A DNA stretch of 64,000 nucleotides from Bradyrhizobium sp. cir1. Its GTDB lineage: Bacteria; Pseudomonadota; Alphaproteobacteria; Rhizobiales; Xanthobacteraceae. Below the pieces are notes generated by a model, which saw only the letters and a list, made by a program, of their open reading frames with translations, had not been told where the DNA came from and ran no database searches. The stretch covers positions 372,001 to 436,000 of the forward strand of contig NZ_JACIHE010000001.1 of NCBI RefSeq assembly GCF_014198245.1. The letters are read 5' to 3'. Within the stretch, counting starts at the first letter, position 1, and each line of letters starts with the position of its first letter. The position numbers and the translations under genes are program-made. Of this stretch, positions 34,238 to 44,322 are shown one piece after another.

Positions 34238-35351
34238 AGCCGAGATGCTCCGCCGAGAATTGATATTGAGAGAGCCAGGCGAGAACCCGCGCCTGCACGT
34301 CCTCGCGGCTGGGTATACCGAGAACGAGCGAGCCCACATGCTGGCCGCCGATCTCGTCGATACGCGCCGACAGCAGCGACACGTCGAGCCCGAGTTCGCG
34401 CGCAAGCCGCGCCACCACTGTGTCGCCCGCCCCTGCCCCACGCACCTGGACGCGGATCACGGCCTGCCCGCCGGCAGACCGCTCCGCCACGATCCGGCTC
34501 GCCAGCGACACCGGCAGGCTGTCGCCGATCACCTCGGCGAGGAAGGACTGCGTGATCGGATGCTTCGGGTGGGTGAAGATGTCGGCGACATGGCCGCTCT
34601 CGACGACGTGGCCGGCATCCAGCACCACCACTTCCTTGGCGAGCTGGCGCACCACGGACATTTCGTGGGTGATCAGCACGATGGTCACGCCGAGCTCGCG
34701 GTTGATGTTGGCGAGCAGATCGAGGATCGCGCGCGTGGTCTGCGGATCGAGCGCCGAGGTCGCCTCGTCCGACAGCAGCACGCTCGGTCGCGTGGCGAGG
34801 GCTCGTGCGATGCCGACGCGCTGCTTCTGGCCGCCGGAGAGTTCGGAAGGGTACCGATCATGCTTGTCGGCGATGCCGACGAGCGCGAGCAGCTCAGCCA
34901 CACGCGCCCTGATGTCGGCCTTGGCCCAGCCGGCGATCTCGAGCGGCAGCGCGATGTTGTCGGCCGCGGTGCGCGACGACAGCAGGTTGAAGTGCTGGAA
35001 GATCATGCCGATCGAGCGCTGCGCCAGCCGCAGCTCGCGGCCCGCGAGCGCCGAGATATCGCGGCCGTCCACGATCACGCGCCCGGTGGTCGGCTTCTCC
35101 AGGCCGTTAATGAGTCGCACCAGGCTCGACTTGCCGGCGCCGGAGCGGCCGATCACGCCGGTGATGGAACCGCGCGGAATGGCGAAGTCGATGTTTTGCA
35201 GCGCGTTGACGCCGGGCTTGCCGCGATAGGCCGGATAGGTCTTCGAGATGGCTTCGAAGCGGACCATCGCGTCCGGCTCGGTCGCAGCGGGTGAAATCGC
35301 TTCAAGCGTTTCGATCGGTTGTCCGATCGCGAGCGATTGGTGGACATTCAT
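34227..35351 (-). CDS. metN: Methionine ABC transporter ATP-binding protein
   Basis: This 374-residue ATPase has Walker A GRSGAGKSSL, the signature LSGGQKQRVGIARAL, Walker B VLLSDEATSALD and the H-loop VLITHEMSV. The C-terminal ~90 residues (LGLDVSLLSARIDEIGGQHV) form the NIL domain that binds methionine and inhibits transport when the internal pool is high. ATG 35351 is chosen; an ATG five codons upstream is possible. No riboswitch was recognised in the ~250 bases ahead of it. Confidence 0.93.
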   Translation of the reverse strand: MNVHQSLAIGQPIETLEAISPAATEPDAMVRFEAISKTYPAYRGKPGVNALQNIDFAIPRGSITGVIGRSGAGKSSLVRLINGLEKPTTGRVIVDGRDISALAGRELRLAQRSIGMIFQHFNLLSSRTAADNIALPLEIAGWAKADIRARVAELLALVGIADKHDRYPSELSGGQKQRVGIARALATRPSVLLSDEATSALDPQTTRAILDLLANINRELGVTIVLITHEMSVVRQLAKEVVVLDAGHVVESGHVADIFTHPKHPITQSFLAEVIGDSLPVSLASRIVAERSAGGQAVIRVQVRGAGAGDTVVARLARELGLDVSLLSARIDEIGGQHVGSLVLGIPSREDVQARVLAWLSQYQFSAEHLGYVA

Positions 35352-35605
35352 GGAAGCGGCCTTCATGCACAATAGTTCGCTGTCCCGAGCGCCCCGGGGC
35401 GGATGGGAACCAGGTCGCATCGCGCGACGGGGAGAGAAACAGCGGTGAGGATCCGGAACGAACGCGCTGCACCGCAGCACGCACCATCGCCTTTTCCGGT
35501 CTTTCTTGCAATTTCAGATATTTGACGGGAGTTGGACGAAGATTTCCCAATCCCTCCGCGGAGAAGAATATTCCTCCGCCGAGGGCGATCAGCCGTTAAC
35601 CTGGC

Positions 35606-37078
35606 TCAGGAGACCCTCAACCAGGGCAGCACGATCAGCAGGAGCCCCGCGAAATAAAGCAGCCCGAAGATCAGTCCAAAGCCCCAGAACTGCCCTTTCC
35701 CGATAAAGCCGCTGCCGAAATACATCGGCGCCGGCCCCGTCGCATAGGGCGAGATCACGCCCATCAGGCCGAGCGAATACATGCAGAGCATCGCAAGCGT
35801 CGTGACCGGCAAGCCTGGAATGCCCGATCCGACCGCGAGCACCACCGGCAGCACGGCGGCCGCATGCGAGGTGATGCTCGAGAAGAAATAGTGGATCCAG
35901 AAGAACAGCGCGACCAAGAGGAGCATCGCAGTCGACGGCGACAGTCCAGCGAGCGGCTTTGCGTATTCGGTCGCGAACCATTTGATGAAGCCGATCTCGT
36001 TGAGGCCCGAGGCCAGCGTCAGCAGCGAGGTGAAATAGAAGAACACCTCCCAGGCGCTCTTTTCGCTGACGATGTCGGCAAACTCGATCACCCCCGTGAC
36101 CAGCATCAACGAGATCACGATGAAGACGACGGTGGTGGCGTTGACGAAGTTCGAGCCGAGCACCGGGACGCGGATGTCAGGGCTGGAACCGGCGATCCAC
36201 AGGAACATCGCGAGCACGATCAGCGCCAGCATGATCCATTCGTTGCGCGACATCGGGCCCATGGCGCCGAGCTCCTTCGCCGCCCATTCGGCGATTTCCG
36301 GGCTGCGCTTCACCTCGGGCCGACACACGACGTAGCTGAGCAGCGGCACGACGATCATCAGGAGGATGCCGAGCGGCGCAAAGCCCATGAACCACTGACC
36401 CCAGCTGACCTCGACGCCGACGGTCTTCTTCGCGATGGCCAGCGCCGCCGCATTGGGCGCGAGCGCGGTGAAGAACAGCGAGCTGGTGACTGCGGTTGCC
36501 GCAAAAGCCGTCCACATCACATAGGTGCCGATCTTGCCGGCGGTCGGTCCGGGCTCGGAGCCGTAGATGCGCGGGATGTTGCTGATGATGGGATAGACGA
36601 TGCCGCCGCTGCGCGCGGTGTTGGACGGCGTTGCCGGCGCGAGCAGAAAATCCGACATGGCGACTGCGTAGCCCAAGCCGAGCGTGTTCCGGCCGAGCTT
36701 CTGAACCAGCACCAGGGCGATGCGGCGGCCGAGCTGGCTCTTGCGATAGCCGATCGAGAACACGAAGGCGCCGACGATCAGCCACACCGTGCTCTCGGCA
36801 AAGCCCGCCAGCATCCAGCGCAGCGATTTACCGGGATCGGGATCGATATAGCCGGCGACGCCCGCGACCGTCAGCCCGATGAATCCGACCGCGCCGACCG
36901 GCATCGATTCCAGGATGAGCCCGGTGATGACGGCCGCGAAAACGGCAAAATAGTGCCACTGATTGACGTTGAGCCCCGTGGGCACCGGCCACAGATAGAT
37001 CGCCAGCCACACCACGAGCGGCGCGATCAGCTTCCAGCGGAACCCTTGTCCCTCAGGCGCCTGCGAGCTAGCGGCCAT
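35606..37078 (-). CDS. DASS-family sodium/anion (dicarboxylate) symporter
   Basis: This 490-residue membrane protein has about 11-12 helices. The two sodium/substrate motifs of the DASS (INDY/CitT) family are visible as LLAPATPSNTARSGGIV in the first half and FFSSITSHAAAVLPV in the second. The family imports or exchanges succinate, malate, 2-oxoglutarate or citrate. ATG 37078 has GGGGAGG just upstream. It is divergent from the nitrile hydratase operon and otherwise isolated; the ligand is not predicted further. Confidence 0.88.
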   Translation of the reverse strand: MAASSQAPEGQGFRWKLIAPLVVWLAIYLWPVPTGLNVNQWHYFAVFAAVITGLILESMPVGAVGFIGLTVAGVAGYIDPDPGKSLRWMLAGFAESTVWLIVGAFVFSIGYRKSQLGRRIALVLVQKLGRNTLGLGYAVAMSDFLLAPATPSNTARSGGIVYPIISNIPRIYGSEPGPTAGKIGTYVMWTAFAATAVTSSLFFTALAPNAAALAIAKKTVGVEVSWGQWFMGFAPLGILLMIVVPLLSYVVCRPEVKRSPEIAEWAAKELGAMGPMSRNEWIMLALIVLAMFLWIAGSSPDIRVPVLGSNFVNATTVVFIVISLMLVTGVIEFADIVSEKSAWEVFFYFTSLLTLASGLNEIGFIKWFATEYAKPLAGLSPSTAMLLLVALFFWIHYFFSSITSHAAAVLPVVLAVGSGIPGLPVTTLAMLCMYSLGLMGVISPYATGPAPMYFGSGFIGKGQFWGFGLIFGLLYFAGLLLIVLPWLRVS

Positions 37079-37322
37079 GGGCCCTCCCCTTCGATGATCG
37101 TCGCGTTGGTCCGGCCAAACTGACCGAGCCGCTTTTGTCCCTTGCGCCGCGTATACGGATTGTCCTCGGTGCAATCAATGGCCGTCCGGGACGATCTGTT
37201 GGGATGGCTTCGCCAGATTGCCGGCGTCAATGTTAGCGCACAACGGCGTCACGAACACGTGGCCGGATTGCGCTACAACGAACGCTCGACAGAAACGGAC
37301 CAAAGCGCCTATCTTTGCCGCC

Positions 37323-37958
37323 ATGAGCCACGATCACGACCATCATCATCACCACGATCATGACCATTCCGAGCTGTCCGAGACCGAACTGCGCGTGCGC
37401 GCGCTCGAGACGATCCTGACCGAAAAAGGCTATGTCGAGCCGGCGGCGCTCGATGCCATCATCCAGGCCTACGAGACCAAGATCGGCCCGCACAACGGCG
37501 CGCGCGTCGTCGCCAAGGCCTGGACCGATCCGGCATTCAAGCAGGCGCTGCTCGAGGACGGCAGCAAGGCGATCGGCACGCTCGGTCATGTCAGCCGCGT
37601 CGGCGATCATCTCGTCGTGGTCGAGAACACGCCAGAGCGACACAACATGGTCGTGTGCACGCTGTGCTCCTGCTACCCTTGGGAGATGCTGGGGCTGCCG
37701 CCGGTCTGGTACAAGGCTGCGCCCTATCGCTCGCGCGCGGTGAAGGATCCGCGCGGCGTGCTCGCCGATTTCGACGTCAGCTTGCCGAAGGACATGGAGA
37801 TCCGGGTCTGGGACTCCACAGCCGAGACGCGCTTCCTGGTGCTGCCGATGCGCCCTGAGGGCACCGAAGGCTGGAGCGAGGAGCAGCTCGCCGAGCTCGT
37901 CACGCGCGATTCCATGATCGGCACCGGCTTCCCGAAAACGCCGGGAGCGCCGTCATGA
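37323..37958 (+). CDS. nthA: Nitrile hydratase alpha subunit, cobalt type, His-rich N-terminus
   Basis: This 211-residue subunit hydrates nitriles to amides. The metal-binding claw is [14 protein letters not shown]: Thr in CTLC marks the cobalt-type enzyme, and the second and third cysteines would be oxidised. [13 protein letters not shown] supplies the conserved post-claw arginine loop. Residues 2-15 are [14 protein letters not shown], a run of His/Asp that may hold cobalt for loading; the core begins at about residue 20. ATG 37323 is the only start that gives this N-terminus. It overlaps the beta gene by 4 bases. Confidence 0.95.
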   Translation: MSHDHDHHHHHDHDHSELSETELRVRALETILTEKGYVEPAALDAIIQAYETKIGPHNGARVVAKAWTDPAFKQALLEDGSKAIGTLGHVSRVGDHLVVVENTPERHNMVVCTLCSCYPWEMLGLPPVWYKAAPYRSRAVKDPRGVLADFDVSLPKDMEIRVWDSTAETRFLVLPMRPEGTEGWSEEQLAELVTRDSMIGTGFPKTPGAPS

Positions 37959-38614
37959 ACGGCGTGCACGACATGGGCGGCATGGACGGGTTCGGCAAGG
38001 TCGAGCCCGAGCCCAACGAGCCGGTGTTCCATGCGGAGTGGGAATCGCGGGTCCTGGCGATGGTGCGCGCGATGGGCGCGGCCGGCGCCTTCAACATCGA
38101 CACCTCGCGCTTCTATCGCGAGATGATCCCGCCGCACATCTATCTCTCGAGCTCCTACTACAAGAAATGGTTTCTCGGGCTCGAGGAGATGCTGATCGCG
38201 AAGGGCTATCTCACCCGCGAGGAGGTCGCCGCCGGCCACGCGCTGCAGCCAGCAAAGGCGCTCAAGCACGGCAAGCTGGAGCGCGACGATGTCGAGCGCA
38301 CCATGGTGCGAGGCAAGTTCGCCCGCCCTGCTCCGGCGCCCGCCAGGTTCAAGATCGGCGATCGCGTGCGTGCGAAAAACATTCACCCGGTGACGCACAC
38401 GCGGCTGCCGCGCTATGTGCGTGGGCATGTCGGCGTCGTCGAGCTCAACCACGGCTGCCATGTGTTTCCGGATTCGGCCGCGATGGAGCGCGGCGAGAAT
38501 CCGCAATGGCTCTATACGGTCGTGTTCGAGGGACGCGATCTCTGGGGCGAGGACGGCGATCCAACGCTAAAGGTCTCGATCGACGCGTTCGAGCCGTACC
38601 TGGACCCGGCGTGA
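37955..38614 (+). CDS. nthB: Nitrile hydratase beta subunit
   Basis: This 219-residue partner of the alpha subunit begins [20 protein letters not shown], the family hallmark. [34 protein letters not shown] and the SH3-like C-terminal barrel [20 protein letters not shown] ... [16 protein letters not shown] follow. It contributes arginines that hydrogen-bond the oxidised cysteines of the alpha claw. Start overlaps the alpha stop (ATGA) and its stop overlaps the next start (TGATG). Confidence 0.95.
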   Translation: MNGVHDMGGMDGFGKVEPEPNEPVFHAEWESRVLAMVRAMGAAGAFNIDTSRFYREMIPPHIYLSSSYYKKWFLGLEEMLIAKGYLTREEVAAGHALQPAKALKHGKLERDDVERTMVRGKFARPAPAPARFKIGDRVRAKNIHPVTHTRLPRYVRGHVGVVELNHGCHVFPDSAAMERGENPQWLYTVVFEGRDLWGEDGDPTLKVSIDAFEPYLDPA

Positions 38615-38991
38615 TGAGCAGCACGCTTGCTGCCGCCGCCACAGCGGCCATTCCGAGCATTCCCCGCGATGACGATGGCCCGGTGTTCCGCGCGCCCTGG
38701 GAGGCGCATGCCTTCGCGATGGCCTTGAGCCTCCACGAGCGCGGCGTGTTCACCTGGCCCGAATGGGCCGCAGCGCTCGCCGACGAGATCAAGCGCGCGC
38801 AGGCCGCCGGTGATCCTGACACGGGCGAGACCTACTATCTGCACTGGCTTGCCACGCTGGAAGGCCTTGTCGCGCGGAAAGGCGTCGCATCATTGGAGAC
38901 GCTGCACCGCTACCGCGACGCCTGGGACCACGCGGCGGACCGCACGCCGCACGGCAAGCCGATCGAGCTGCGGGACGAGGATTTTAGGTAG
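38614..38991 (+). CDS. Nitrile hydratase accessory protein (activator)
   Basis: This 125-residue protein is homologous to the N-terminal domain of the beta subunit (VFRAPWEAHAFAMALSLHERG, ...YLHWLATLEGLVARKGV). In cobalt nitrile hydratases such a third gene (p14K/NhlE-like) forms a complex with alpha and performs self-subunit swapping to insert cobalt. No C-terminal barrel is present. Translation is probably coupled to nthB by the TGATG overlap. No separate cobalt importer is visible nearby. Confidence 0.85.
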   Translation: MSSTLAAAATAAIPSIPRDDDGPVFRAPWEAHAFAMALSLHERGVFTWPEWAAALADEIKRAQAAGDPDTGETYYLHWLATLEGLVARKGVASLETLHRYRDAWDHAADRTPHGKPIELRDEDFR

Positions 38992-39026
38992 CTCGTTGAT
39001 TGGCACGCTCGCGCCAAGGCCTCCAC

Positions 39027-39126
39027 TGTCATTCCCCGCGAAGGCGGGGAATCCAGTACGCCGCGGCTTCTCGGCTCAAGCATGGTCTCTGGAATACTGG
39101 ATCGCCCGCCTTCGCGGGCGATGACA
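39027..39126. repeat. Extragenic palindrome after the nitrile hydratase operon
   Basis: The left arm TGTCATTCCCCGCGAAGGCG and the right arm ...CCTTCGCGGGCGATGACA are imperfect complements, with inner CAGTA/TACTG stems, in a 100-base block that folds into a long hairpin. It sits between the convergent activator and queC genes and is of a type common in Bradyrhizobium intergenic regions. It may serve as a bidirectional terminator. Confidence 0.8.
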
Positions 39127-39138
39127 CCATTTCCTTGA

Positions 39139-39852
39139 TTAGCGCCCCGCCACGTACTCGTTCCACCCCTTCGCCCGCAGGCTGCACGCCGGGCACTCGC
39201 CGCAGCCATAACCCCAATCATGCTGCGCGCCGCGTTCGCCGAGATAGCAGGTGTGGGACTGCTCGCGGATCAGATCGACCAGCTCGTCGCCGCCGAGATC
39301 ATGCGCCAGCTTCCAGGTCGCGGCCTTGTCGATCCACATCAGCGGCGTATGCAGCTCGAAGGGCCTCGCCATGCCGAGCGAGAGCGCGGCCTGCATGGCG
39401 CGGATGGTCTCGTCGCGGCAATCGGGATAGCCGGAATAGTCGGTCTCGCACATGCCGCCGACGATGTGGCTGATGCCGCGCCGGTAGGCCAGCGCCGCGG
39501 CGAAGGTCAGGAACACAAGGTTGCGGCCCGGCACGAAGGTATTGGGCAGGCCGTCGGCCCCCATCGCGATCGCGACGTCGCGCGTCAACGCCGTCTCGGA
39601 CACAGCCGCCAGCGTCGGGATCGACAGCGTATGGCTCTCCCCGAGCTTTGCGGCCCAATCGGCGCGCAGGCCCTTGATGCCGTCAAACAGCCGCTCGCGG
39701 CAGGCCAGCTCAATGGCATGACGCTGGCCGTACTCGAACCCTAGCGTCTCGACGCGGGCAAAGCGGCTCAGCGCCCAGGCGAGGCAGGTGGTGGAATCCT
39801 GGCCGCCGGAGAACAGCACCAGCGCGGTTTCGGAGGAAAATGCGTCACTCAT
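39139..39852 (-). CDS. queC: 7-cyano-7-deazaguanine synthase (queuosine pathway)
   Basis: This 237-residue ATP-dependent enzyme converts 7-carboxy-7-deazaguanine to preQ0. The PP-loop [31 protein letters not shown] and the C-terminal zinc cluster [16 protein letters not shown] are all present. ATG 39852 ([17 protein letters not shown]) is the family-like start; the frame stays open far upstream but is not coding. It converges on the nitrile hydratase activator and is divergent from mazG. Confidence 0.95.
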   Translation of the reverse strand: MSDAFSSETALVLFSGGQDSTTCLAWALSRFARVETLGFEYGQRHAIELACRERLFDGIKGLRADWAAKLGESHTLSIPTLAAVSETALTRDVAIAMGADGLPNTFVPGRNLVFLTFAAALAYRRGISHIVGGMCETDYSGYPDCRDETIRAMQAALSLGMARPFELHTPLMWIDKAATWKLAHDLGGDELVDLIREQSHTCYLGERGAQHDWGYGCGECPACSLRAKGWNEYVAGR

Positions 39853-39978
39853 GGCCCGCGCTTTAGCACTGCGCACCTCGCCCGCCAATCGGTGGAAATC
39901 GGCCTGTTCCGCCGCACGCCGCTGGGAACGGCGGCCCGCTTTTGGCATAAGGCTTTGGACCCAGGAGACTGCCCCGCA

Positions 39979-40833
39979 ATGACCCCTTCCCGCGACATTT
40001 CCCGCCTGATCGAGATCATGGCGGCACTGCGCACGCCAGTGACCGGCTGCCCCTGGGACCTCGAGCAGAACTTTTCGACGATCGCGCCCTACACGATCGA
40101 GGAGGCCTATGAGGTGGCGGACGCCATCACCCGCGGCGATCTCGACGATTTGCGCGAAGAACTCGGCGACCTCCTGCTCCAGGTCGTGTTCCACGCCCAG
40201 ATGGCGTCGGAGCAGAACGCATTTGCATTCGGGGACGTGGTCGAGGCCATCACCCGAAAAATGATCCGGCGTCATCCCCATGTCTTCGCCGACAAGGACG
40301 GCAATCTCGCCCCGCACCACGTCAAGGAAGTCTGGGACCGCATCAAGGCCGAGGAGAAGGCCGAACGCGCAGCGCGCCGGCCGCCGGAGGAAAACCCGTT
40401 GCACAAATCGCTGCTGTCAGGCGTGAAGGCCGGCCAACCCGCGCTGACGCGCGCGATGGAGCTGCAGCGCAAGGCCTCCACCGTCGGCTTCGACTGGAAC
40501 GACCCGCGCGCGGTGCTGCAAAAGATCCGCGAGGAGGCTGACGAGATCGAGGCCGCGCTCGATCGCAACGACAATCAGGAGCTTGCCGAGGAAACCGGCG
40601 ACCTGATGTTCGCACTCGTCAACCTCGCCCGTCATGTCGATGCCGATCCGGAAGCCGCGCTGCGCGCGACGAACGCGAAATTCGAGCGGCGGTTTGCCTA
40701 TATCGAGCGCGCACTGGAGGCACAGGGGCGGACGCTCGAGCAGGCGTCGCTGGCGGAGATGGACGCGTTGTGGAATGCGGCGAAGGGTGATGAGAAGCCG
40801 GCCTCAGAGGGACGCAAGGAAGCGCGCAGCTAG
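39979..40833 (+). CDS. mazG: Nucleoside triphosphate pyrophosphohydrolase
   Basis: This 284-residue enzyme hydrolyses (d)NTPs to monophosphate and pyrophosphate. Two MazG domains are evident: the first with [20 protein letters not shown] and [14 protein letters not shown], the second with [13 protein letters not shown] and [16 protein letters not shown]. The E-E-x-x-E and E-x-x-D metal ligands are intact in both. ATG 39979 follows AGGAGA by about 12 bases. The gene is divergent from queC. Confidence 0.95.
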   Translation: MTPSRDISRLIEIMAALRTPVTGCPWDLEQNFSTIAPYTIEEAYEVADAITRGDLDDLREELGDLLLQVVFHAQMASEQNAFAFGDVVEAITRKMIRRHPHVFADKDGNLAPHHVKEVWDRIKAEEKAERAARRPPEENPLHKSLLSGVKAGQPALTRAMELQRKASTVGFDWNDPRAVLQKIREEADEIEAALDRNDNQELAEETGDLMFALVNLARHVDADPEAALRATNAKFERRFAYIERALEAQGRTLEQASLAEMDALWNAAKGDEKPASEGRKEARS

Positions 40834-40836
40834 CTC

Positions 40837-40988
40837 CGCTGTCGTCCCGGACAAGCGCGCGCAGATCCGGGACCCATAACCCCAGGGAGGCGTTGTAGCG
40901 GCGATCTGATAACCACGAGTCTTCGCCAAACGACGTCCTGTGGCTATGGGTCCCGGATCTGCGCTTACGCTTGTCCGGGACGACAGCG
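40837..40988. repeat. Large extragenic palindrome between mazG and hflX
   Basis: The outer arms (CGCTGTCGTCCCGGACAAGC and its complement ending at 40988) are perfect over 21 bases, and the next segments AGATCCGGGACCCATA and TATGGGTCCCGGATCT are perfect over 16, enclosing a ~70-base loop with its own small stems. This is one of the best-known repeat types of Bradyrhizobium genomes. It lies between the ends of two convergent genes and could stop transcription from both sides. Confidence 0.9.
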
Positions 40989-41027
40989 CTGTTGAGGAAG
41001 CAGTTGGCGTAACTCCCGCGGCGGGAC

Positions 41028-42425
41028 CTACGTCGCATGATGCGGCACGGCGTCGAACCTCGACACCACGATATCCCGCTTGGTCTCGTCCACCCGCACC
41101 GTCATGTCGAAGCGGCCGTCGTGCAGCTCCTTGGCCAGCACCTCGGAATTGCGGTGCAGCCAGCTGATGCCGGCGCCGTCGGCGGCGTCGATGGAGAGAT
41201 CGAGCGTGGTGCGCTTGGCGGCTAGCCGCTGCTCGATCGCGGCGAGCAGCGCGTCGATGCCCTCGCCCGATACGGCGGAGACCAGCATCGCCGGATGATC
41301 CTCCGGCCTGCGCGCGGCGATGTTCAAGAGTTCTTCGCGCTGCTCGGGCTCGTAACGGTCGATCTTGTTCCAGACCTCGATGATGCGGCCTGAGTCGTCT
41401 GGATTGATGCCGAGCTGGCGCAGCACGGCGTCGACGTCGCTTTGCTGCGCCTCGGCATCCCCATGCGAGATGTCGCGGACATGCAGGATGACGTCGGCCT
41501 CCAGTACCTCCTCCAGCGTGGCGCGGAAGGCGGCGACGAGTTGCGTCGGCAGGTTGGAGATGAAGCCCACGGTGTCGGACAGCATCGCCTTGCCGCCATG
41601 CGGCAGGTTGAGCGCGCGCAGGGTCGGATCGAGCGTCGCGAACAGCATGTCGGCCGCCTGCACGTCGGCGCGCGTCAGGCGGTTGAACAGCGTCGACTTG
41701 CCGGCGTTGGTGTAGCCGACCAGTGCGACCACGCGGTACGGCACGCGCTGGCGGCCGGCGCGATGCAGCCGCCGTGTCGCCTGCACCTTCTTCAGCTCAC
41801 TCTCGAGCTTGGTGATACGCTCCTGGATCAGGCGACGGTCGGCCTCGATCTGGGTCTCGCCCGGACCGCCCATGAATCCGAAACCGCCGCGCTGGCGCTC
41901 CAGATGGGTCCACGAACGAACCAGGCGCGAGCGCTGGTAGTTGAGATGCGCGAGCTCGACCTGGAGCGAGCCCTCCTTGGTCTTGGCGCGGCGGCCGAAG
42001 ATTTCCAGGATGAGACCGGTGCGGTCGAGCACCTTGGCGTGCAATTCCTTCTCGAGATTGCGCTGCTGGATCGGCGCCAGCGCGCAATCCATCACCACGA
42101 GCTCGACGTCGAGGCTCTTGGCCAGCGCGGCGATCTCCTCGACCTTGCCCTTGCCGATATAGGTCGCGGGCCGGATCTGGCTGATCGGCGCGATGATCGC
42201 ATCGGCAATGACGAGATCGATCGCGCGCGCGAGGCCGGCGGCTTCATCGAGCCGGGCCTCGGCATCCCGCACGACTTGACCAGAAGAGGCATGGCTTTCC
42301 GATTGCGCGTCGGCACTGCCCGCGCGCACCCGCAAATAGGGGCCGATGACAAGCACCCGCCCCGTCTGCTTAGCCCCTGCCGACCGCCGACGGTCGGCAT
42401 CCCCGTCGAAATTCCGGGGTTCCAA
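41028..42425 (-). CDS. hflX: Ribosome-associated GTPase
   Basis: This 465-residue GTPase splits stalled or hibernating ribosomes. The N-terminal HflX domain has AEARLDEAAGLARAIDL and the ND1 glycine-rich segment with GGFGFMGGPGETQIEADRR. The GTP motifs are G1 GYTNAGKSTLFN, G3 DTVGF and G4 NKID. A C-terminal tail (~90 residues) ends the protein. The TTG start at 42425 lies 11 bases after the hfq stop, the classic hfq-hflX arrangement. Confidence 0.93.
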   Translation of the reverse strand: MEPRNFDGDADRRRSAGAKQTGRVLVIGPYLRVRAGSADAQSESHASSGQVVRDAEARLDEAAGLARAIDLVIADAIIAPISQIRPATYIGKGKVEEIAALAKSLDVELVVMDCALAPIQQRNLEKELHAKVLDRTGLILEIFGRRAKTKEGSLQVELAHLNYQRSRLVRSWTHLERQRGGFGFMGGPGETQIEADRRLIQERITKLESELKKVQATRRLHRAGRQRVPYRVVALVGYTNAGKSTLFNRLTRADVQAADMLFATLDPTLRALNLPHGGKAMLSDTVGFISNLPTQLVAAFRATLEEVLEADVILHVRDISHGDAEAQQSDVDAVLRQLGINPDDSGRIIEVWNKIDRYEPEQREELLNIAARRPEDHPAMLVSAVSGEGIDALLAAIEQRLAAKRTTLDLSIDAADGAGISWLHRNSEVLAKELHDGRFDMTVRVDETKRDIVVSRFDAVPHHAT

Positions 42426-42436
42426 TCAGATCACTC

Positions 42437-42685
42437 TCAAGCCGGCTGATCCTCGCCGCCTTCGAACAACTGGATGGGCGCGCCCGGCATGATGGTCGAG
42501 ATCGCATGCTTGTAGACAAGCTGCGAGTGACCGTCGCGACGAAGCAGCAAACAGAAATTGTCGAACCAGGTCACGATACCCTGGAGCTTCACTCCGTTGA
42601 CCAGAAAGATCGTCAGTGGCGTCTTGGTTTTGCGAACGTGATTAAGGAAGGTGTCCTGTAGGTTTTGTGCGCGGTCTGCCGCCAT
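42437..42685 (-). CDS. hfq: RNA chaperone Hfq
   Basis: The 82-residue protein begins [20 protein letters not shown], has the Sm1 motif [16 protein letters not shown] and the Sm2 motif [10 protein letters not shown]. Length and C-terminus are typical of short alphaproteobacterial Hfq. It forms hexamers that pair small RNAs with mRNAs; in rhizobia it supports NifA expression. It lies between ntrX (about 250 bases upstream) and hflX. Confidence 0.97.
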   Translation of the reverse strand: MAADRAQNLQDTFLNHVRKTKTPLTIFLVNGVKLQGIVTWFDNFCLLLRRDGHSQLVYKHAISTIMPGAPIQLFEGGEDQPA

Positions 42686-42934
42686 TGTTTTTTTCTCGCT
42701 TTGAGTTTCTTTTTATTGCGCCGGTTGCGGCCCTCTTTGTGAAATTCGGGGCCTCTTCCGGTTGCCGTTCCTCATGAGATCCCCCTCGGGAGGAACAGCG
42801 GTTCGATTAGAAGACAGGTCGGGATATTAGGCAAGCCGCTTCACGCGGCAGCCCGCGCCGTATTGCCCCGAAAAACTACGGAAATCGATGATTTTCTTCG
42901 CTTATTCCCGAGATGCCGCTGCAACGTCGCAGCG

Positions 42935-44305
42935 CTAGCCGACGCCGAGCGCCTTCAACTTCCGATGCAGTGCCGACCGTTCCATGCCAACGAACTCAGC
43001 CGTCCGAGAAATATTTCCTGAAAAACGGCTGATCTGTGCAATCAAATAGTCGCGCTCGAACACTTCGCGTGCCTCCCGCAGCGGCAGGCCCATGATGTGC
43101 TCGCCATTGTTACTGGTGGGCATCGCCGGCACCATCGAGCCGACGTCCTGCGGCAGCATGTCGGCGGTGATGATGACCTCCGGGCCGCCGGCGGCCAGAA
43201 TCATGACTCTTTCAACGTTGTTGCGGAGCTGGCGCACGTTGCCGGGCCAGACATGCGATTGCAGCACCGCCATCGCGTCCTGCCCGATCTGGCGCTTGGG
43301 CAGGCCGCTGCCGGCCGAGATCTGCTCCATGAAGTAGTCGATCAGCTCCGGGATGTCCTCGCGCCGCTCCGACAGCGCCGGCACGCGGATCGGCACCACC
43401 GAGAGCCGATGATAGAGGTCCTCGCGGAAATGGCCGGCCGCGATCTCCTCTTCCAGGTTGCGCGCGGTCGAGGAGATGATGCGCACGTCGACCTGCACCT
43501 TGGCGGTGCCTCCGACGCGCTGGAACGACTGCTCGACCAGCACGCGCAGGATCTTGTTCTGGGTCTCGCGCGGCATATCCGCGATCTCGTCGATGAACAG
43601 TGTGCCGCCATGCGCTTCTTCGAGCGCGCCCGGCTTGCGCGGCTGCTCGCCGTTGGACTGCTCGACACCGAACAGCTCGTGCTCCATCCGTTCCGGCGTG
43701 ATCGCGGCGGCGTTGATGACGACGAACGGGCCGTCGGCGCGGCCCGAGGCCGTATGCAGCGTACGCGCGGTCAGCTCCTTGCCGGCGCCGGCGGGGCCGA
43801 CGATCAGGATGCGGCTGTTGGCCTTGGCCGCGCGCTCGATGGTCTGGCGCAGCTGGTTCATGCTGGGCGAGCGGCCGACCAGCTGGCTGGCGCTCGGCGC
43901 GAGCTGCTTCAGCTCCTTGACCTCGCGCTTGAGCCGCGAGTTCTCCAGCGCGCGGTTGGCGACCAGGATCAGCCGGTCGGCCTTGAACGGCTTTTCGATG
44001 AAATCATAGGCGCCACGCTTGATCGCGGCGACCGCGGTCTCGATGTTGCCGTGGCCGGAAATCATCACGACCGGCAGATCGGCATTGTCCTTCTTGACCT
44101 GCTCCAGCAACTGCAGGCCGTCGAGCTTGGAGCCCTGCAGCCAGATGTCGAGGAACACCAGGTGCGGCCTGCGATTGGCGATCTCGGCGAGCGCCGTGTC
44201 GCTGTCGCGTGCGGTCCTTGTGACGAACCCCTCGTCTTCGAGAATGCCCGCGACGAGATCCCGAATATCGGCCTCGTCATCGACAATCAGAATTTCACTA
44301 GCCAT
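42935..44305 (-). CDS. ntrX: Nitrogen response regulator NtrX
   Basis: This 456-residue NtrC-family regulator has an N-terminal receiver (ILIVDDEADIRDLVAGIL, phospho-Asp in LVFLDIWLQGS, Lys in FIEKPF). The central AAA+ domain has Walker A GPAGAGKELTAR and Walker B GGTLFIDEIADMP; the C-terminal Fis-type HTH has EFVGMERSALHRKL. The GAFTGA loop that contacts sigma-54 is replaced by a region reading ELFGVEQSNGEQPRKPG, as in other alphaproteobacterial NtrX proteins, so sigma-54 activation is doubtful. It is 17 bases after ntrY. Confidence 0.95.
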   Translation of the reverse strand: MASEILIVDDEADIRDLVAGILEDEGFVTRTARDSDTALAEIANRRPHLVFLDIWLQGSKLDGLQLLEQVKKDNADLPVVMISGHGNIETAVAAIKRGAYDFIEKPFKADRLILVANRALENSRLKREVKELKQLAPSASQLVGRSPSMNQLRQTIERAAKANSRILIVGPAGAGKELTARTLHTASGRADGPFVVINAAAITPERMEHELFGVEQSNGEQPRKPGALEEAHGGTLFIDEIADMPRETQNKILRVLVEQSFQRVGGTAKVQVDVRIISSTARNLEEEIAAGHFREDLYHRLSVVPIRVPALSERREDIPELIDYFMEQISAGSGLPKRQIGQDAMAVLQSHVWPGNVRQLRNNVERVMILAAGGPEVIITADMLPQDVGSMVPAMPTSNNGEHIMGLPLREAREVFERDYLIAQISRFSGNISRTAEFVGMERSALHRKLKALGVG

Positions 44306-44322
44306 GGGTCGCGCCTGTCTTG

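Noticed and set aside
35352..35605. Possible SAM-type riboswitch before metN
   Set aside because: No pseudoknot or conserved SAM-II/SAM-V core could be recognised by eye.
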